The notes beneath the pieces were generated by a model. It saw only the letters and a program-made list of their open reading frames with translations. It was not told the origin of the DNA and did not search any database. Of a stretch of 64,000 nucleotides of DNA, positions 26,851 to 35,547 are shown piece by piece. Source of the DNA: Leisingera thetidis (GTDB lineage: Bacteria > Pseudomonadota > Alphaproteobacteria > Rhodobacterales > Rhodobacteraceae); NCBI RefSeq assembly GCF_025857195.1, contig NZ_CP109793.1, positions 1-64,000 of the forward strand, written 5' to 3'. The first letter of the stretch is position 1, and each line of letters opens with the position of its first letter. The translations under genes and the position numbers were made by a program.

Positions 26851-27303
26851 TCAGGATCCGCAATACCCTGGCGTCCGCCCCTTGAATGGCCCTGCGTGCC
26901 GCTGAGGCTCGATATAGACCCCCTGCGGGTCGTAGCGCTCGCAACGCCCGCACTGTCCCTCAGAAATCAGCACAGCACCAATGTCACGCCCATCAGGCAA
27001 GCTGCAGCGGCCAACCTCTCTGTCATGGGTCTTTTCGCCCGTCAGAGCGCAGGAGACAGGCCCCTGATGCACAAGCCGCGTGACAGCGGCGGTTGCGCTC
27101 TCTCCGAGAGCTGTTCCGCGCTCGTTGCAATTCAGCCCTTGCAGCCGCACGGGTACGCCAGACACCTCAATCGTGTCACCGTCCCGGACGTGGGTTACAG
27201 GGCCAGTGAGTGTGTTGGCATCGTCCTCGGTTAAGTTGCATGCCGACAAGGCAGCAAGAAAGACTGCGAAAACCGTGTTTGCGATGAGTGCGTTCGAGAG
27301 CAT
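26851..27303 (-). CDS. Staphylococcal-nuclease-like lipoprotein
   Basis: About 150 aa from ATG 27303. Lipoprotein signal MLSNALIANTVFAVFLAALSAC with lipobox LSAC. The SNase fold follows: VTHVRDGDTIEVSGVPVRLQGLNCNERG (with the Ca-binding Asp and the Arg/Glu region) and THDREVGRCSLPDGRDIGAVLISEGQCGRCERY. Some catalytic positions differ from micrococcal nuclease (LNCNERG instead of IDTPE), so nuclease activity is uncertain. Envelope-anchored. Confidence 0.8.
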   Translation of the reverse strand: MLSNALIANTVFAVFLAALSACNLTEDDANTLTGPVTHVRDGDTIEVSGVPVRLQGLNCNERGTALGESATAAVTRLVHQGPVSCALTGEKTHDREVGRCSLPDGRDIGAVLISEGQCGRCERYDPQGVYIEPQRHAGPFKGRTPGYCGS

Positions 27304-27423
27304 TTGGGACCAGTGGATTTCAGGCTTTTTCAGGAGGCAAGCGCCTCTACTTCCCAACACATAAACGGGTTATCATGCTGTATGCAAAGCAGACTTTGAT
27401 TTGACTTGCGGCAGGAGGGGCAA

Positions 27424-27651
27424 ATGCCAGGACCGACGCCGGGAAACGGAGCCACAAAAGTTGGTGCAACCGGCTTGGCGACATGCGTCGTTCGGAAGCA
27501 AGGCGTACCGATCCTGGACCTGTCGTTCTTCATGCCGGGCGGTGGGCTAGAGATGCGGCAGATTAAAAGGCGCCCGCCATGTGGCAGCGTCCTCGCCCGC
27601 AGCCGACATACATCACTGCACCCAAACCGCCGCCGGTCAGCTTTGAGCTGA
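27424..27651 (+). CDS. Small hypothetical protein
   Basis: 75 codons from ATG 27424 with a strong AGGAGGGG a few bases upstream. Gly/Pro-rich, basic C-terminus, one patch of hydrophobic residues (VPILDLSFFMPGGG). No recognised family. The ribosome site is the main argument for it being real. Confidence 0.25.
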   Translation: MPGPTPGNGATKVGATGLATCVVRKQGVPILDLSFFMPGGGLEMRQIKRRPPCGSVLARSRHTSLHPNRRRSALS

Positions 27652-27789
27652 CGTTTCGGCAATCAAGTCAACGCAACTACAAGACCAACCAGGAGGTCGA
27701 AATGACAACAACTTAACACAAGACCCGCAGGGCGTTTTTGCAAGGTGCACCTGTAAGGGCATGCGGCGCCACAGCCGCACGCACAGCGC

Positions 27790-27840
27790 ATTGAACCATC
27801 GAAAGGCCCGCAGGCCAGCAAGGCCTTTCGATGGTTCAAT
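27790..27840. repeat. 19-bp perfect inverted repeat (hairpin)
   Basis: ATTGAACCATCGAAAGGCC (27790-27808) and its exact complement GGCCTTTCGATGGTTCAAT (27822-27840) around a 13-nt loop. Too perfect for chance. It lies 75 bp before the IS5 transposase start. May be a strong terminator-like hairpin, a recombination scar or an element end; no T-tract follows. Confidence 0.7.
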
Positions 27841-27914
27841 GCTGGAGGCCTCCGAAAACTTCTGGCCGATACGCGGATGGCGTGATTCACTGTTCCTGTT
27901 GGGTGGAGGGGATC

Positions 27915-28998
27915 ATGGCGCAGCAAGCAGGGTTCTGGAGTGTCGATGACCGGTTGGCGGCAATCTCGGCGGGTGGTGACCCGCTTGAGACCCTGAATGC
28001 CACGGTAGATTTCGAACGTTTTCGGCCAATCCTGGAGCGCTCGGCTGGCAGGCCTCGTAGTCCGAAAGGGGGCCGCCCCTCGCTGGACGTGGTGCTGAAG
28101 TTCCGGATGCTGGTGCTGCAGAGCCTTCACGGCCTCAGCCTTGATGCGACCGAACGGATGGTCCGAGACAGGTTGAGCTGGATGCGGTTCTGCGGGCTCG
28201 GCATCGCCGACACCGTGCCGGATGCAAACACCCTTTGGGATTTTCGTGAGGCGCTCATCAAGGCCGGTGCCCTCGATGAGCTTTTCCAAGAACTAGACCG
28301 CGCAATCAACCAAGCGGGTTTCATTCCGCGCGCCGGGCAAATCATCGATGCCAGCCTCATTGCGGCCCCCCGCCAGCGCAACTCGGATGGCGAAAAAAGC
28401 AGCCATCAAGTCGGGCAAGACCGCGCAGGAGATTTGGTCGGACAAGCCTGCGAAGGCGGCGCAGAAAGACACCAATGCGCGCTGGACCGTCAAGTATTCC
28501 AAGGCCAAGACGCGAGCCGACGGTAGCAAGCCCGTGGACCTCGCCATCCCGACCTTCGGCTACAAGAGCCATATCTCCATCGATCGCCAGAACGGGATCA
28601 TCCGCCGTCAGATCATCACCGACGCGGCTCAGCATGATGGCGCCCGCCTGCGCGAAGGTCTGATCCAGACAGCCAACACGGGGCGCCGGGTCTGGGCGGA
28701 TACCGTCTACCGGTCCGCCGAGAACGAAGCCTGGCTCGACGCCAACGGCATGGTGAGCGAAATCCATCGCAAGAAGCCCCGAGGCCGCCCCATGTCGAAA
28801 CCAACATCCCGGGCGAACGGCCGGAAGGCCGTCGTCCGCTCAAAGGTCGAGCATGTCTTCGGGCACCAGAAGGATCGCATGGGTCTCTTCATACGCACCA
28901 TCGGCCTAGCCCGCGCCAAGGCGACGATCACGCTTGCCAACATGGTCTACAACATGGGGCGATTGCGGTGGCTGCTCAGCCGAAGTGCGCCCGCCTGA
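27915..28998 (+). pseudogene. IS5-family transposase, frameshifted at an A6 run
   Basis: Begins MAQQAGFWSVDDRLAAIS with the IS5-group features GGRPSLDVVLKFRMLVLQ and IIDASLIAAPRQRN (first catalytic Asp). At about 28390 the sequence GCGAAAAAAGC carries one A too many and the rest, AAIKSGKTAQEIWSDKPAKAAQ ... ADTVYRSAENEAWLDANG ... VRSKVEHVFGHQKDRMGL (catalytic Asp and Glu), is read in the +1 frame. Correcting the A-run restores about 360 aa. Programmed slippage at this A-run is possible but the frames do not fit the usual -1 heptamer. Confidence 0.85.
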
Positions 28999-29065
28999 CA
29001 CCCAAGGGCTGAAAAAACAACTCATCCTCTCAAGCTCAACCGCGGCAGCGGACACATCAGGCCGT

Positions 29066-29379
29066 TCAAAGGGCTCGCGTCAGGCAACACAGCAAGTTCT
29101 CGGAGGTCTCCTGCTTGTTACGCCGGGTAACTCTCAAGTCTACCTCGCCGTTCCGTTGATAAGCCGAAACCCACCCCTTCAATTCTTCTTTGGAAAGCTG
29201 GTAGCGGGCAATGGCCTCACCCTCTTCAATCAGACCGGAAATAACCGCCTTTGCAACGGCAGCCTTGCGGGATGCGACCCAGCGGGCGGTTTGGGCGGGG
29301 GGGGGAGGTCTTTGGTGCTGATGCGCTCACCGTTTGGCAGTGTTGCGCTTTGCCCCTGAATGATGCTGAACTTCGACAA
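29066..29379 (-). pseudogene. DUF1153/SciP-like DNA-binding protein, frameshifted in a C9 run
   Basis: The reconstructed protein is LSKFSIIQGQSATLPNGERISTKDLPPP then AQTARWVASRKAAVAKAVISGLIEEGEAIARYQLSKEELKGWVSAYQRNGEVDLRVTRR. This matches the alphaproteobacterial DUF1153 domain, whose best known member SciP inhibits the cell-cycle regulator CtrA. A run of nine C (nine G on the plus strand, about 29298) is one base short, splitting the frame right after DLPPP. Putative TTG start at 29379. A plasmid-borne paralogue of a core cell-cycle factor; may be intact if the C-run length is an error. Confidence 0.75.
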
Positions 29380-29491
29380 CTTCTCGGTTCCATGTTAACT
29401 CAACTTGGCCCGGATGTTTGCACAGACAGGGTCTATTTTCCGTTAAGGGACCCGCGGGATTTGAGGGGAATTTACTCCTTTCCATCCGGCG

Positions 29492-29752
29492 CTAACCATT
29501 GCAAGCGCATCCCTTACCCTTGTGGCAGGTGTACGACCTCGAGATGCAGCTATTGCCGCAGGCTTTCCCTTTTCGGCACACCTTGCAGCAGGCAGCGAGG
29601 TACACAGTTCCCTCGCGCTGCTGGTTGACTGTGCTCCAAAAAGTCTCTGCCGGGCTTGGCGACGTTTGATGCGGTTGCTGCCCTGCTGCACCTGGCAGCG
29701 CAGCACCCAAGCACAGAGCAATCGCTGAAATCCCGCAAATTACATTCTTCAT
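29492..29752 (-). CDS. Small secreted cysteine-rich protein
   Basis: 86 aa from ATG 29752. Signal peptide MKNVICGISAIALCLGAALPGAAG. The mature C-terminus holds nine Cys in about 32 residues: ACCKVCRKGKACGNSCISRSYTCHKGKGCAC. The core KACGNSCIS...TCHKGxGCAC recurs in many proteobacterial short exported proteins of unknown function. Metal or haem binding or disulfide knot formation is likely. Stand-alone gene. Confidence 0.7.
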   Translation of the reverse strand: MKNVICGISAIALCLGAALPGAAGQQPHQTSPSPAETFWSTVNQQREGTVYLAACCKVCRKGKACGNSCISRSYTCHKGKGCACNG

Positions 29753-30017
29753 GAAAGGCCTCACAATAAATTACTCGCAGTCTCGCGGAGATGAGGCAGT
29801 TTGAGAACAGGTTATTTCCGTGAATCTTACCTAACGCTGACAGGCAGTGCTTGCCTGACCACTAGGACAAATGCCTCGAAACGTGGAGGGGATTGCTGTC
29901 CTTACGGATGGCCTCGGAATGCTGAGGTATCAAAACTCGTAAGTGGGACTTCTAGTGGGGCCAGCGAAGGTGGTAGTCAGTCAAGATGATGGTTTTATGT
30001 ATTTTTCATGGAAAATA

Positions 30018-30104
30018 TGGTGCCCGCGGCCGGACTCGAACCGGCACGGCCATGTGGCCAGGAGATTTTAAGTCTCCGGTGTCTACCTATTCCACCACGC
30101 GGGC
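30018..30104 (-). tRNA. tRNA-Leu (anticodon TAA)
   Basis: Complementary-strand sequence starting GCCCGCGTGG and ending CGCGGGC-A-CCA. The 7-bp acceptor stem is perfect, the anticodon loop CTTAAAA gives TAA, there is a long variable arm as in class II tRNAs, and the T-loop is GGTTCGAGTCC. CCA is encoded. Confidence 0.93.
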
Positions 30105-30106
30105 TC

Positions 30107-30182
30107 TGGTGCGTGTGGAGGGATTTGAACCCCCAACCAAAGCGTTATGAGCGCTCTGCTCTAACCGTTGAGCTACACACGC
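30107..30182 (-). tRNA. tRNA with CAT anticodon (Met or Ile2)
   Basis: Complementary strand: acceptor GCGTGTG/CACACGC, discriminator A and encoded CCA, D-arm GCTC...GAGC, anticodon stem GAGCG/CGCTT with loop CTCATAA (CAT), T-arm with GTTCAAATC. Not an initiator, because the 1-72 position is paired. CAT could be elongator Met or lysidine-modified Ile. Only 2 bp from the tRNA-Leu, so co-transcribed. Confidence 0.92.
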
Positions 30183-30337
30183 AGATACTCGCGCAGGTTA
30201 TGGTCAGGTAAGCCGGGCTGCAACAGGAAGCATGCATTTCGGTTCAATGAGCTATTTATGTTGCAGAACCAAGGTGAGATTACCTTCCGCAGCGCCACAG
30301 AAGCAACTGAGTATGTATCTTGAAGAGGGCCGTCTGA

Positions 30338-30556
30338 ATGACAGAGCACGAGCGGCAGGTTCTGCGTTTCATTTATGGGAGAGGGCTGGAGTTCAGCGTT
30401 CAACCAGATCGGATGCCTGCATCAATCAGGACTTTACTAGAGAACGGCTTAATTGAACGCGGCCGGGATCCTGCGGGCGATGCCGGTTCAACTGTTTACC
30501 GTGTCACGGCATGGGGGCGTACCTTGCTGGGCGTGGCCAATCAGGCCGTTCAGTAA
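30338..30556 (+). CDS. Small winged-helix-like hypothetical protein
   Basis: 72 aa: MTEHERQVLRFIYGRGLEFSVQPDRMPASIRTLLENGLIERGRDP...STVYRVTAWGRTLLGV. The pattern resembles a short MarR/PadR-like winged helix (helix, helix, GLIERG wing, YRVTAWGR). The upstream TCTGA is not a strong ribosome site. Function unknown. Confidence 0.45.
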   Translation: MTEHERQVLRFIYGRGLEFSVQPDRMPASIRTLLENGLIERGRDPAGDAGSTVYRVTAWGRTLLGVANQAVQ

Positions 30557-31033
30557 CTAGGGCACGTGCGCTGATGCCACCCGGGCTCCCGGGAGGCGGA
30601 ATGGTTGCCGCCACCGAGCTTGACTGTATTTTCTCACCTGAGGGCCGGTTTTTGAGAGTGACGAAATCCGCGTGAGTTGTGCGGATTGGATGCTTTAGTT
30701 GACAGGGCAGGGGAGCGGTGGGCGGTGTCAGCGCACCGTAGTCATCGCCGCCTGCCCAGCAATCCGGTCTCAAGAAAAGGGGGATGGCGGTTGGGTTAGC
30801 GCTCGCTTGCCTGGAAATCAGCAGCCCTGATCGCTAATGCGCGCTAGGCTAGAAATCTGGTGCGTAGATAATTCGAGCTGTGAGAGGATTGCATGTACCC
30901 CGGGCTTTGTGGTGAGTGCACGCTGCTGGTGCTGGGGTAACAAACAAGGCATCATGGAAAAGACGTGGCCAAGTGTCCAGCCAGGCCACTCGCCATCCCC
31001 TTAGGCCGTTGAGTTCGAGTGGACAGAAGCAAT
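30557..31033. other. Non-coding stretch
   Basis: About 470 bp between the small winged-helix gene and tetR. Only short overlapping reading frames without family resemblance. It contains the tetR promoter region but no obvious inverted operator. Confidence 0.5.
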
Positions 31034-31636
31034 ATGGTATTCAGAAAGCGGAAAGCCGTTCTGGATGGGGGCCGTGCGGTTTTCTTTGCGCGCGGTTACG
31101 CTGGGGCGAGCATGGACGAGATTGCTGACACCGCCGGTGTGTCCAAGGCCACCATCTATGCTTACCACGACAGCAAGGAAGCATTGTTCACGGCGATTGT
31201 TGAACGAGACTGCAAAAAACTGATGAGTGATGTTGAAGGAATCGTTTCCGATTGCGATGACATGCGGCTGACCCTGAATAAACTGGCTGCCCGCTTGATT
31301 AACTTTACGCTCGATGAAGACTTTCTGTCGCTTTACCGTATCTGCATTGCCGAAGCGCATCGCCAACCGAAGATCGCCCAAGCGTTCCATGCTGCGGGCC
31401 CCGGCTTCGCCCGCGGCCTTATTGAACGATACCTGGAACGACAAGCCCAAAGCGGGGCGCTTTTGCTTGACTGCGCGGCTGCAGCGGCAGAGCAGTTCAT
31501 TCAGCTCAGCTTTTCCGGCTTGATGGTGGACAGGCTGCTTGCCACCGCAGGCCAGTCCAGTGCCGCCGAGGCTGCAAAGCGCGCGGAACTGGCGGTGAAC
31601 GCTTTTCTCGCCATTTATGTGCCAAGGTCAGGGTGA
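31034..31636 (+). CDS. TetR/AcrR-family transcriptional regulator
   Basis: About 200 aa from ATG 31034 (GTG 31019 in frame). N-terminal TetR helix-turn-helix: RKRKAVLDGGRAVFFARGYAGASMDEIADTAGVSKATIYAYHDSKEALFTAIV. C-terminal ligand-binding domain of the AcrR_C type (FLSLYRICIAEAHRQPKIAQAFHAAGPG). No efflux or metabolic target gene is adjacent; it is followed by 400 bp without genes, so its regulon may be elsewhere or lost. Confidence 0.88.
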   Translation: MVFRKRKAVLDGGRAVFFARGYAGASMDEIADTAGVSKATIYAYHDSKEALFTAIVERDCKKLMSDVEGIVSDCDDMRLTLNKLAARLINFTLDEDFLSLYRICIAEAHRQPKIAQAFHAAGPGFARGLIERYLERQAQSGALLLDCAAAAAEQFIQLSFSGLMVDRLLATAGQSSAAEAAKRAELAVNAFLAIYVPRSG

Positions 31637-32036
31637 CCGAATTTGGCAATGCCAGTTGTTGAAGTTCTTATTCGCACGGTATTTCACATCGGACCTAAGG
31701 GCTTAATCGGTTCAATGTGGCGCGGTGCGTTTTTGATTACAATACGACGCCAACCGGAAGAACCTGCCGGCCGATCAAAGCGCTTATTCAAAGCCGGACT
31801 ACTTTTCTGCTGGCGACCGCGGTCCCTTCTGCAAGCCGTTGCAACTGAGCGTGCTGCGAAGATGAATTTGGTCGGAAGGGTATCACCCAGGATCCCACCT
31901 ATCATCGACAGAAGCTTGCTGCAGCGGGCAAGGGAAAGGGGGGAAGCTGACGTTATGGCAAGGTTTTCGTCTTTAACGGGGAATTGTCGGGGTTGTTGAT
32001 CAGTTACTGGCCACATGCATCAAAGGAGGAGGCGCG
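31637..32036. other. Non-coding or degraded stretch
   Basis: 400 bp with no convincing gene on either strand. A 110-codon frame on the minus strand (31684-32016) has no family resemblance and unusual composition. Possibly remnants of inserted DNA. Confidence 0.45.
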
Positions 32037-32201
32037 ATGCCGTATGAGGATGGGATGTCGATTAGCTACGATGAGCTAACGGGAACTGTGACTGTGTGCT
32101 TTAGAGGCATAAAGGTTGTGTTGCCCCAAGGCTATACCAGCCGCGTCGAAGGTATCGCTGCAGGTGAGGATTGGTGCCGAAAGTACGGCTGGTCTGGATA
32201 G
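32037..32201 (+). CDS. Small hypothetical protein, first of a small-gene cluster
   Basis: 54 aa: MPYEDGMSISYDELTGTVTVCFRGIKVVLPQG...GEDWCRKYGWSG. ATG 32037 with AAGGAGGAG a few bases upstream. Looks like a small beta-rich protein. First of four tightly spaced tiny genes, each with its own good ribosome site, as in phage early operons or plasmid accessory operons. Confidence 0.5.
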   Translation: MPYEDGMSISYDELTGTVTVCFRGIKVVLPQGYTSRVEGIAAGEDWCRKYGWSG

Positions 32202-32212
32202 GAGTGCAATGC

Positions 32213-32404
32213 ATGACGAACGTGACAGAGTTCGAGTGTGAATGCGGCCATGTGGAGGCGGTGCCGACCAGATACGAGGCGCTTCAGAGCTATAATGGGT
32301 GCGCGGTCTTTGTTTGTCCTAGCTGCGGGGGCGGGCAAGAGTGTTTGGTGCTTCCGAAGCAGTTTTTTTTTGAGGGCGAAGACGCCAGCGCAAAATCCAA
32401 GTAA
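32213..32404 (+). CDS. Small zinc-ribbon-like protein
   Basis: 63 aa from ATG 32213, preceded by GGAGTG. Two Cys pairs: CECGHVEAVPT near the start and VCPSCGGGQECL later, the spacing of a zinc ribbon. Second gene of the cluster, 11 bp after the first. Function unknown; resembles phage small zinc-ribbon proteins. Confidence 0.55.
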   Translation: MTNVTEFECECGHVEAVPTRYEALQSYNGCAVFVCPSCGGGQECLVLPKQFFFEGEDASAKSK

Positions 32405-32415
32405 GGAGCAATGGC

Positions 32416-32637
32416 ATGGCAAACAGAGTGAGGTTTGATCTTAAGTGCGCCTGTGGCCACAAGGGTGAAATCCTAATCAAGGAAAATGATGCTCCATTTT
32501 CAACGCCCTAAGAAGATTATAGCCTGTTGGGGTTCGAGGGTGGCACGCACTACGCAACACCTCATTGTAGCCTCAAGGAGGCAATAAAAGCGATGAAGCC
32601 TGTCTGTCCAAGATGCGGACAATCGGTATCCAAGTAA
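32416..32637 (+). pseudogene. Small zinc-ribbon protein with in-frame TAA
   Basis: MANRVRFDLKCACGHKGEILIKENDAPFSTP, then TAA at 32509. The same frame stays open to a natural end: EDYSLLGFEGGTHYATPHCSLKEAIKAMKPVCPRCGQSVSK (stop 32635). CACGH and CPRCG would form the two halves of a zinc ribbon, so the gene is one unit of about 73 aa with one nonsense codon. Preceded by AAGGAG; paralogous in style to the previous gene. Confidence 0.6.
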
Positions 32638-32649
32638 GGAGGAACGTAT

Positions 32650-32859
32650 TTGATTTACCAATTGTTTGTTGACGGCGCTCTTGTCGCGAAGGGTTGCAGA
32701 ACACTGGACGAAGCTAAGGCGTATGCCGATGAGGAAATTTGCAAACAGCGTTCGTGCCGGATTGTTGCCATCGGCCACGGGGCCACATTGCCCACCCCCA
32801 CTCAAGAGTGGTTTTATGACGGCGACGTGCAGGACTGGGTTCAGAGTAATCCGAAATAG
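32650..32859 (+). CDS. Small hypothetical protein (TTG start)
   Basis: 69 aa: MIYQLFVDGALVAKGCRTLDEAKAYADEEICKQRSCRIVAIGHGA...EWFYDGDVQDWVQSNPK. The TTG at 32650 lies 6 bases after a perfect AAGGAGGA, and no later ATG gives a sensible start. Fourth gene of the cluster. Beta-alpha-beta pattern, no known family. Confidence 0.55.
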   Translation: MIYQLFVDGALVAKGCRTLDEAKAYADEEICKQRSCRIVAIGHGATLPTPTQEWFYDGDVQDWVQSNPK

Positions 32860-32994
32860 GAGAGTGGGCGCCATAAGGCGCCCACAGAGGCTTAATCTAG
32901 ATAGACCTTTGGAGCGTTACGTAGTCTAGATAGACCGTAAGGCTCCGGCGAAGACCGCGGTCCCATTGGCTCTGTGATGTGATACCCGTTGTTC

Positions 32995-33228
32995 ATGGAG
33001 ATCGACGAGGACAAGGTTGACGACGCGGTTCTGGGACTGCTCTGGTTGACGCTGCATGATGAGTGTCGCGCCTGGAAGGGAATGGACTGGTCGGCACTGG
33101 ATCGATTGCATCGGAAGGGTTTGATCCATGACCCGGTTAACCGGGCCAAATCTGTAGTGCTGACCGATGAAGGGCTACAGCGCTCAAAAGCCCTGTTTCA
33201 ACGGTTGTTCACGCGGCCGCCGCAGTAA
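32995..33228 (+). CDS. DUF6429-like protein
   Basis: 77 aa from ATG 32995: MEIDEDKVDDAVLGLLWLTLHDECRAWKGMDWSALDRLHRKGLIHDPVNRAKSVVLTDEGLQRSKALFQRLF. This matches the small all-helical DUF6429 proteins found widely in proteobacteria, often beside IS elements. Function unknown. Its 3' end overlaps an IS66 remnant on the other strand. Confidence 0.75.
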   Translation: MEIDEDKVDDAVLGLLWLTLHDECRAWKGMDWSALDRLHRKGLIHDPVNRAKSVVLTDEGLQRSKALFQRLFTRPPQ

Positions 33229-33288
33229 CGCCCTCACGGGCTTTCCAGTTCCAGGGCAGAAGTTCCGGCACGCGCGAGACGGGCATGG
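33209..33288 (-). pseudogene. IS66 transposase C-terminal remnant
   Basis: 26 codons reading MPVSRVPELLPWNWKAREGV to a stop at 33209. The ELLPWNW motif is the end of IS66-family TnpC transposases. The rest was cut away by the IS21 insertion beginning at 33289. Confidence 0.6.
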
Positions 33289-33372
33289 TGTTGATTTCCG
33301 CTGAGATCTGACCCGGGATTTTCATCGAGAACTGACCCGCCTGATAGTTATGTTCTGGTGGTTATGTCTGGG

Positions 33373-35547
33373 TCAACGGCTCTTTCCCTCCTGTTCTGAT
33401 TTTGCGGCGGCGGAACTGGCTTTGAAGCGGTAGCTGTCGTTTCCGGTTTCCAGGATGTGGCAGCGGTGGGTGAGCCGGTCGAGGAGCGCCGTGGTCATCT
33501 TGGCATCCCCGAAGACGGCGGCCCATTCGCTGAAGCTGAGGTTTGTCGTGATGATCACGCTGGTGCGCTCGTACAGCTTGCTCAGCAGGTGGAAGAGCAA
33601 TGCGCCTCCGGATGCACTGAATGGCAGGTAGCCTAGCTCATCAAGGATGACCAAATCGGCTCTCACCAGGCTTTCGGCAATCTTGCCCGCCTTGCCGAGC
33701 TATTGTCAAATCTGGTGTTTGGGCGGTCATCAAGCGGCGGCCTGATCTTGTGTTGATGGCTTGATGCCGTTGATGAAATCGACGCCTTCGATGACGTCTG
33801 CGAGATGAGCGAAGCCGCGCAGCTTGCGCCAGCTTTTCTCAGCGCATTGGCCGAGCTTGAACATCATGTGGAGCATCCCGTCCCGGCTCAGGCATCCCTT
33901 GGTGCGTTTCGTGCGGTGGCGGATGGTGGCGAACGCGCTCTCGATGGGATTTGACGTCCTGATGCTCTGCCAGTGCTGGGCGGGGAAGTCGTAGAAGGTC
34001 AGCAGTTCGTCGCGGTCCTTGACCAGGCATTCGACCGCCTTGGGGTATTTCGCTTCGTAGGTGCCGACGAACAAGTCAAACTCCTTGCGGGCATCTTCAC
34101 GGGTCTCGGCCTGCCAGATGTCGTGCAGCGCCTTCTTTGCCTTGGGCTGACTGCGCTTTGGCAGATAGTTCAGAACGTTGCCCGTCTTATGCACCCAGCA
34201 GCGCTGTTGCCGGGTGGAGGGATAGACTTCCTCAAGAGCCGCCCAAAATCCCATGGCCCCGTCGCCGACCGCCAGTTTCGGAGCGTTGAGGCCGCGGCTT
34301 TTGAGCCCCAGCAGGACCTCGCGCCAGCTTTGGGTGCTTTCCCGCACGCCGTCCTCGATGGCCAGGAAATGCTTCTCGCCGCGCGCATTGACGCCGATCA
34401 CGACCAGGGCGCAGAGCCGGTCATCTGTGCCGCGCAAGCCGCTGTAGATCCCGTCGGCCCAGACATAGACCCATTCATCACGGCCAAGATCGGCCTTGCG
34501 CCAGGCGTCGTACTCCTCCGCCCATTGCGCCTTCAGCCGCGCCACTGTCTTGGCCGAGAAGCCGGTCGCGTCCGGGCCCAGGAGCGCCTTGAGTGCTGCG
34601 CCCATCTCGCCCGTAGAGATGCCCTTGAGGTACAGCCAGGGCAGCGCCGCCTCGATCGACTTCGCCTTGCGGACGTAAGGCGGGACCAGCGCCGAGCGGA
34701 ACGCCACAGGCGCGCCCGTCTTCGAGCGCACCTTCGGGATCTGCACCGTGACCGGGCCGATCCCGGTCTGCACGGCGCGTTCGGGGTGGTGTCCGTTCCG
34801 AACAACCGCGGCCCGGCCCTCCGGGGTGCGGTGTTTCGCAAATTCGGCCAGGAAAAGCGTCCAGCTCCGCCTCGACCGCCGTTTGCAGAAGCTCCCGCGC
34901 GCCCTTGCGCAGAAGATCCGTCAGCGGGTCCGACACGGTGTCTCGACCGGCAAATTCGATGATGGTAGCGTCATTCATGGTGGTGCGTCCTCGATGGTTG
35001 GTGGTTTGTTTGGCGACATCAAACCAACCAGATGCACCGCCAGCTTTCAAACCGCCCAAACACCAGATTCAGCCATAGCTGCGCCTTGCCTGCGGCCTTT
35101 TCCTGTTCAAGGGCGTTGACCAGCTCAACGGTTGAGAAGAAGCGGACCTTCTTGCGGTGGTGCTCGATGGCCTGAACGCCGATGGCGGTGGCAATATGGC
35201 TTTTCCCCGTTCCCGGCCCGCCGATCAGGACGATATTGTGAGCACCATCGAGGAATTCGCAGCGGTGCAGCTGGCGGACCAGGGGCCTCGTTCACCTCAC
35301 TGGATGCAAAATCAAACCCGGATAGGTCCTTGTAGGCCGGAAAGCGGGCCACCTTCATGTGGTAGGCGATAGACCGCACTTCGCGCTCGGCCATTTCAGC
35401 CTTCAGCAGCTGAGCCAGCATCGGCTGGGCGGCATCGAAGGCTGGCGAGCCCTGCTCCATCAGGTCGGTGACGGCCTGGGACATCCCGTACATCTTGAGA
35501 CTGCGCAGCATGATGACGATTGCGGCGCCGGCTGGGTCATGACGCAT
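33373..35547 (-). pseudogene. istB: IS21 helper ATPase IstB, split by IS256 insertion
   Basis: The N-terminal part starts at ATG 35547 (MRHDPAGAAIVIMLRSLKMYGM...FDFASSEVNEA). A frameshift near 35283 (one extra C) precedes the P-loop region LIGGPGTGKSHIATAIG. IS256 interrupts at 35077. The C-terminal part resumes at 33697 with [54 protein letters not shown]. It overlaps the 3' end of istA by 11 bp, as usual for IS21. Confidence 0.85.
33702..35076 (-). mobile_element. IS256-family element, copy 1
   Basis: 1375 bp with ends ATTGTCAAATCTGGTGTTTG and the inverse CAAACACCAGATTCAGCCAT, flanked by AGCT on both sides (33698-33701 and 35077-35080). The mutator-type transposase runs 34978 to 33730: MNDATIIEFAGRDTVSDPLTDLL ... 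YVWADGIYSGLRGTDDRL ... AVGDGAMGFWAAL ... RTSNPIESAFATIRHRT with the catalytic Asp/Asp/Glu. The frame is broken near 34853 in a run of four T; three would restore it. Confidence 0.92.

Noticed and set aside
28380..28400. Programmed frameshift in the IS5 transposase
   Set aside because: The A6G sequence is slippery, but the zero frame does not place it as X-XXY-YYZ and a +1 shift is needed; a homopolymer length error explains it equally.
31684..32016. 110-codon frame on the minus strand
   Set aside because: No ribosome site, no family resemblance and amino-acid composition like a shadow frame.
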